NCBI GenBank assembly: GCA_037074765.1
Contig: JBAMDO010000326.1
Location: forward strand, 1-39,536
Length of the DNA: 39,536 nucleotides
Source of the DNA: Mansonella perstans
Taxonomy: Eukaryota; Nematoda; Chromadorea; Rhabditida; Onchocercidae
Direction: 5' to 3'
Part shown: in pieces, positions 33,797 to 39,536 of the stretch
How the letters are laid out: every line of letters begins with the position of its first letter
Numbering within the stretch: the stretch's first letter is position 1
Program-made: the position numbers and the translations under genes
The notes under the pieces: model-generated
The model's input: only the letters and a program-made list of their open reading frames with translations
What the model was told of the DNA's origin: nothing
The model's database searches: none

Positions 33797-34440
33797 ACAG
33801 AAATTTGAACCTTTTGATCGATGCTACAAATAAATAAGCCAAAGTGATCTAAAGTGACCCGGAAAAGATTGGGAACTACTAATATAAACGATACAATGAT
33901 GAGAAATTAGTGTGCTTTAAGGTTGTAAAGTTTAATAATGTCTACGTTCAAACCACGCTGAAAGCACGATATCTAGTCCAATCTGTCAAGTCAAGCAGCA
34001 TTGGGCCTGATTGAGTTGGAGATGACCAGGGAATCCCAGGTGCTGTGGACAATTTTGAACTTTGACACATTAACGATGAGCGCATGTACCATGGAACTTA
34101 GTGTTAGCTTTATATTTATCTGTGAATGACCGTATCACGTTGAAAGCATGACATCACGTCAAGTACGAAATTGCTCTGTTTACTCCATAGTGATTTGTTA
34201 CTTGTTCAGTGTATGACAATCATGGAAAACGAATTGCAATGCAATACAGCGTCGATAAAGGAAAATTTTAACATTCACTGATTTAATTATCCAACTCCGA
34301 GGTAAATGAATGCTTCGCCCAGAATTCTTGCTTCTGCGGTTTGAAGTAAAATTTTGGGATGTTCTGCAAATCTGCGGAGTAAAAATGTGGAGTATATCAG
34401 ATGGTTGTTGGTCCACGGAATGCAACGGTGTGAGGAGTAG
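33797..34440. repeat. Interspersed repeat, copy B
   Basis: Direct-orientation partner of copy A, about 2.2 kb away. The left edge is near TTGAACCTTTTGATC (TTGAACGTTTCGGTC in A) and homology fades after the GTCCACGGAATGCAACG block (GTTCACGGAATGCAGTA in A). A short further match at AATCCATCCCT (34647) suggests the original element was longer. Confidence 0.75.
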
Positions 34441-34830
34441 GAAAAGGAAATAAGGTGCTTTCAGGAATGCTTTCTTTGTCTTTTTTTTAATTCCTCTGTC
34501 CGAAATGGTCGTTTATTCGAGCCATAATAAATATGCTACATAAGTACCGAAATCACTTTGCAACTTCACACCATCATTAGCCTCTATCTTCCTGTTTAAA
34601 TTAATTTTATTTACAGGATCCTGATTGATTGGTTCTCCCATCTTAATCCATCCCTGTGTTCATTTTTTAGTATTCGTTCGGATATTTTTAACAATTGTGC
34701 GATAGTATCGGTCGCGGAACCACCCAATTTATAAAGGAGATGCAAGCTCAAATATCACAATGTTAAAAGCCAAATTGAATTTTTGTATGAATAATGTTCC
34801 TTCTTTTTAATGTTCTAATGTTACTTTAAG

Positions 34831-35107
34831 TTTAACTCATACGGAAAAAGTTTTGATTCAAGTTTACTTTGAAATTGGCGAAATTTATTGTTTTCTGATC
34901 CCTGTTACAAATGAAAAAGCTAAAATGATCTTTTGGCTCATTAATTCCAGCGATAATTTATTAACAGGAAGCAAAATGAATATAACAGACAAGGTCTTAT
35001 CACATATTATCGTAGAAAATAATTGGTCTTTTTTACTGATCAACGGTGGCGTTGCAATTTCCATTATAATTCATAATTGTTCATCATACCAATCGAAAGT
35101 AGTGTAA
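34831..35107 (+). CDS. Possible exon with a beta-rich domain, gene unknown
   Basis: A 91-codon open frame follows a CTTTAAG acceptor-like site and ends in TAA. It has no ATG near its start, so it would be an internal or terminal exon. The codon mix resembles the real genes here. The translation alternates hydrophobic and polar residues (IQVYFEIGEIYCFLIPVTNE, later NNWSFLLINGGVAISIIIHN) and faintly recalls the GOLD domain of p24 proteins, without a coiled coil or membrane anchor. No partner exon was found. In such AT-rich DNA a few open frames of this length are expected by chance. Confidence 0.27.
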
Positions 35108-35935
35108 TTGCTACTAATACGTTTGAAATTATTGAACAATGGAATATTTCTCGATCGTTCGGTAATTGATTATTAATAACTTCTAATGATATATTCATTA
35201 TTCACTCATTGTTCGTCTTCCATAACGTGATTTTCATTGCAAAACTTTTACACTATTCGAATGCCAAATACGCTCCATATTTTCCCCATTTCCATGTTCA
35301 ATATCCTTTCATTAATTTTAATTAGTGATTGATTAGTAAGATAAAAACCATTTCAAGAAATGAATCTTAAAATAAAATTTAATATGATCATAGTAGTGTA
35401 GGGATAATAATGCATGTTTAATGTAAAACAGTGAATTTCAACAGTGCAAAAAATTTATAGAATTTGCAAACAAAAACTATTTTGGCAATTGTGTTTATTG
35501 AAGCTAATTTTCAAATAAATTTGCTAATAAAATTTTCTACATTTATAAATTCATCTTTTCCTGCTGTTAAGCAGTTGTATGTTCTAATTTCTGTTATCAT
35601 TTCTTTTATTACCGATATATTTATACTTCGTTGGATATGATCATTCAGTTATGCGATTATATTTAAGTGATTTGTACAACGACAATTACTTCATCGTGTT
35701 GAAATTTGTTAACTTAATCTGAGAAATTTAACAAAAATTTTTCTTCACAGATTGATATTTCGTGTAATATTCGATATATCTTCACATAAAATCAGCAAAT
35801 TGTTAATATTTTATGATATTCAATAGTGGGAAATTTTGTCAATTTAACTTTTAATTGTTTTGTTGTGCAAATAGATGATCAGTCTATTTTGATGAATTTT
35901 GTTGACGGATAAACATGACACAAGTAAATAGTACT

Positions 35936-35945
35936 ATAATTTTAG
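35936..35945 (+). promoter_or_regulatory. Candidate trans-splice acceptor of the 36-39 kb gene
   Basis: ATAATTTTAG is followed by three bases and the ATG. A three-base leader is typical for spliced-leader mRNAs and supports this start codon. Confidence 0.45.
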
Positions 35946-35948
35946 AAT

Positions 35949-38900
35949 ATGTCGAGATCAGAAGAAAAGCTGGAAATTAGTAATCATCAAGCAGAACTTA
36001 TCTTGCGTAACAAACGGATAGACCTATTCAAAGAACGTGAGGTACCTTTTACTCATTAGTTCAAAGATAAAAAATGATAGAAGACCTAATTTTATATGTT
36101 TCTTTTACCACTGTGTAAAGTTCCATGTTGATAATTTCAATTTCATTATTCAAAATGGATTGCTTCACCAGCAGAGATGAAACCGGAAGATTTTGCTGAA
36201 ATCAAATTTTTTCGATTAAAACTTCTTCCTGAACAATATAGCTGTGCGGAATAGTTGGTGTTTAATTTTCTTTTACGCTAATAAGTTTTAATTTTTACAT
36301 TGTTTTCATAAACTAAACGTTGCATTGGATTTAAAACATGTAGAAGAAATTAATAGCAAGAATTCAATTTTTCAACAAAACCTGAACTAGCATTTTAATA
36401 TTATAGTTATTATTCGGAAAATGAACCGTATCGCGTCCATTTTTGTAATGTAGCTAATCAATGGTTTGTTTACAAGAGTTATCAACGTATCAGTGATGTA
36501 AGTTTGTGTCGTATTCATTTAGCAGTAACGAAAAATTCAAAAAAAATATGGATTCATATCAATTCATTAATTTTTCCCAAGTATGAAAGGAAAAAAATTT
36601 CAACTAAGCAAAAGTAGATTAAATTTGCTAGTAATTTCAATGGTTGAACGTTAAAAACTACGTTAAATCCAACTGCAAATTAGTTGCTGCAATCGATAAC
36701 TGAAAATTACCAGAAATCGGTTATCAAAAATAATGAAATCAGATATAAGAAAATTTGTAGAAATTAAACAATATGTAAAATGTTCAATGCGGCTTTTGTT
36801 GAGGTTTGATTAATGTGCTCTAAAGGAATTTTTAAATTGATGATGATAATATTTCTTCTATAGATAAGTGCGATTGATAATTTCAATGCAAAAGTTTATT
36901 ACATGGGTGTCATTCCCGATGATGTCATGAAGCGCGGTGATTTTTACGAAATTAACGACTTCATTTCGTACGTAATTAATATTTTTTTTTAATTTATACC
37001 AATATTTCGTGAATAAAATTTTATGCGTATACATCAAAAGTTAAGGAAATTAAACTTTCATTTCATAGAACTCCAATTATTTCAGTGCTTTAAAAATTTT
37101 TAATTCTGGAATGAACTTTGTGTAAATTTGAAAAAAATTATGCAAAACTCTCTTTTTAGAACAGTTTCAGTACTACATGGTGAATATAATCGTAAAATGG
37201 AACTACAACACGTTACAGGTGGTGGATTTCGAGCAAATTTACGATCAATGAAAGGTCATAAAGCATTGCCAACATTTTTAGCATCGTATGCAAGAGAACA
37301 GGTTGTTGATAATATACTTCCTCTTTCTACAGGAAATCATTTTTTTTTAAATTTGAGATTATAAAGAAGTCAAAATAATTTTTCTAATTTTATTGTGTGT
37401 AAGATGAGAGTAATTAAGTGGTAAGTTTGTAAGTTGGAAAACAAATTTGAACTCATTGATAATGTTTCTAGAAATGTGGACCATCAATGATAAAAGTATT
37501 GATTGGTCGTCATATTACTGATACACGAACTTATCAGCAGAAAAGACTTCAAAATATTGAGAAAAATTTGGAGCAAAATAAAGTTGTTGCAAAAATTAAG
37601 GCATAAAATTTATGTTTTGTTGAACTTTTCTTAATTTGCATATCTCTTTACAACTTAAGGTGAAAAAAAAATTTTAACTATCATTTTTATTCGAATAAAT
37701 CAATGTATCGTTTCGCGAAATTTTATCAATTATTTTTAGGCCTTTATTTCAAATCATAAACGTTGGGTACGTGCCCGGAAACGGATGAGTAATTACGCTG
37801 AACTACAACACAAAGTACGGAAAGCAGTTCCATTTAAACGATCATCTGCTACAAGGTTTTTAATTATTTCTTCATTAAAATTAAAATCAATCTGATCTTT
37901 TTCAGAATAAATGTCGTTTAGGTTCAATGGCCAATTTAGTGAACCGGAAAAGATTTTGGAAAAACAATAATAAAAAGGAAATACAATCTTTTAAAGAAAT
38001 ATCGATAGACAACTTTTAATATTCAATTCATCCACCAACAACCTATTAATGTTCTAATTTAATTAAAATTTATCCTTAAAAAGTTTATTTTCTTATGCTG
38101 TTTAATATTTGTAATTTTTGAAATAATCAAATTTATCACGACCAACATTGACACTTATTTTAATATGATAATAGAGTAAAATAGGAATGTTGTCAAATGA
38201 TGAAATGATTTGTGTAACTTTAAGCATATTTTTCAAATAACTTAATCAATAATTGTATTATTTAATTTGCTTACAGAAAATTTTTAAATAGGTTAACAAT
38301 ATTAAAAGGTGTTACTATATCGGATTCATGCAATGAATTAATTGATTATCCAGTTTGGGTTGGTCTTCATTTTTATTTGATGCGAGTGCTGAATAAAAAT
38401 GGCCTACACATTCTATACGATGATATCAATTATGCTGTTGTAAGTTTGTTTTCTTTTGTTTCATCAGTGTGCAAACTGATTATTAATAATGTGAAACATT
38501 TTATTCCACAGTGTTACAATTTTTCTAGCAATTCGTTGAAGCAAGATACATAATACATCCTTAAATATTTAATTTAATTTGTAGGTGCTCCGAAATAAAC
38601 TTTCATTATTAATAATTATGGAGTGAAAATTTTTTAAACTTTTCACAGTTAAAATTCTTGAAGTCAGCAATTATTCATTGAAAATCATTCAGTTATACTT
38701 TCGACACAATAATTATTATAGTTTTAATTTAGCTTAAATATTACGCACGTTGGCTATTATTGAAACATAAAGTTTAATTTCACTTTCACTTTTTTCCATT
38801 CTTTCCAATAGTTATTTTTTTAGCAAGAAGGCAATAAATTGCGCCATTTACGCATAATGCCTTCCAAATATGCATACAAACCACAAGCTACAACAGTTTT

Positions 38901-39338
38901 TGGTGAAACAAAAGTGTACAATAAAGGACAGGTGATATTTACTGAAGCATAAATTTACACAATATTAAATGAATGAAATTAACGTATTATTGTAGGCATA
39001 CTGTGTCTGAAATTAGAAAATTTTTCTGCAATTAACTTCATTTATTCCGATACTTTTTCACTCGTTTATTTATTTTCTCCTTTTTTTCATTCTCTTTTCA
39101 ACAATTTTTTCATTCATTTATCAAGTCATTTTTTTATTTCTTTCATTATTAAATTTCGAGATATTTAAATCCCTCATTTATTAATCCGTTATTACATCTT
39201 TTTAAGAGACAATTTTCTTTTTTTCAGATTCCCTTAGATCATTGGCCATTTAATGATTATCCTCCTAGAATCGAATCAATTTCCGGTTTTTCCACAGTTA
39301 CAAAAATGTCCACTGCTACTACGGTTATAACTAGCTAA
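35949..39338 (+). CDS. Unrecognised protein of about 370 residues
   Basis: Ten exons keep phase: 35949-36036, 36175-36253, 36407-36497, 36864-36967, 37160-37301, 37472-37582, 37740-37855, 38277-38439, 38824-38931, 39228-39338. I do not recognise a family. There is no signal peptide or membrane span, so it is probably intracellular. Features seen: a charged N-terminus (MSRSEEKLEISNHQAELILR); a central block with EPYRVHFCNVANQWFVYKSY, KVYYMGVIPDDVMKRGDFY and LQHVTGGGFRANLRSMKG; a basic helix-like stretch near 206-244 (HKRWVRARKRMSNY); the segment DYPVWVGLHFYLMRVLNKNG; and a Ser/Thr-rich end (STATTVITS). Two joins are ambiguous: exon 1 could end at 36041 with exon 2 starting at 36177 (same frame), and exon 6 could run to 37600 with a GC donor (six more residues). 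The gene looks intact and is probably nematode-restricted (inference). Confidence 0.72.
37915..37985. repeat. Possible third fragment of the interspersed repeat
   Basis: In intron 7 of the 36-39 kb gene, the block AGTGAACCGGAAAAGATT and what follows resembles copy B (AGTGACCCGGAAAAGATT then GGGAACTACTAATATAA). The match is short and could be chance. Confidence 0.3.
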
Positions 39339-39376
39339 TTAATTAACCTTTAATTTTATTCGATGGCTCAGTATTT

Positions 39377-39459
39377 TTAATTTTAATTTACTGAATTGTA
39401 TTTGTATTTGGGGAAAAAAACATCTCAGGTGTTTTAGTTTTAATTTACTGAATTCTGAT
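39377..39459. repeat. Short direct repeat in the 3' flank
   Basis: TTTTAATTTACTGAATT occurs twice about 60 bases apart, just after the stop of the last gene. Confidence 0.55.
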
Positions 39460-39536
39460 GCATACAAGGATATTTAACCTTTAGTCATTGATTAGTTAAG
39501 GAATATTTTAACATTATGATGTGGTTATTAACTATA

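Larger units (their letters stand above)
34441..35948. other. Intergenic region upstream of the 36-39 kb gene
   Basis: Contains one coding-like open frame (34831-35107, listed separately), otherwise AT-rich DNA and the presumed promoter of the downstream gene. Confidence 0.45.

Overview
The window is eukaryotic nuclear DNA from a nematode, most likely a spirurid or filarial (clade III) worm. The supporting signs are very AT-rich DNA, short exons split by small introns with TTTCAG or TTTTAG acceptors, GC-AG introns, acceptor-like sites a few bases upstream of start codons as expected for spliced-leader trans-splicing, and recognisable nematode orthologues. Species and clade are inferred. All gene models were joined by hand from conserved protein sequence, splice signals and reading phase; every join in the four conserved genes and in the 36-39 kb gene keeps phase.

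Left part. 1-2306 is mostly AT-rich non-coding DNA with one possible terminal exon (1419-1550). A 14-exon plus-strand gene (2307-9757) encodes a glutamate carboxypeptidase II-like (M28) membrane peptidase. A two-exon minus-strand gene converging on it (10468-10891) encodes a 77-residue secreted peptide precursor. 10.9-17.5 kb is gene-poor, with short tandem repeats, a small membrane-protein gene (13431-13753, minus) and an orphan exon (16771-16881, minus).

Centre. A seven-exon minus-strand gene (17534-21460) encodes a basic N-terminus, one Ig domain, one EGF domain, a membrane span and a cytoplasmic tail, the domain order of neuregulins. It is divergent, across about 500 bp, from a 12-exon HMG-CoA reductase gene (21957-25885, plus) that has the whole catalytic domain but no membrane or sterol-sensing part. 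This fits nematodes, which keep the mevalonate pathway for isoprenoids but do not make sterols.

Right part. Two identical tRNA-Ser(UGA) genes lie 224 bp apart (28147 and 28371). A five-exon minus-strand gene (29144-30754) is the Timeless-interacting protein (TIPIN/Swi3) of the replication fork. Two diverged direct copies of a roughly 640-bp repeat (near 31.6 and 33.8 kb) flank a small three-exon gene of unknown function (33347-33760, minus). A ten-exon plus-strand gene (35949-39338) encodes an unrecognised protein of about 370 residues.

The genes do not form one pathway and I see no convincing operon. The most noteworthy items are the neuregulin-like protein, the soluble HMG-CoA reductase, the GCPII homologue with an altered substrate pocket, and the unannotated small spliced genes.
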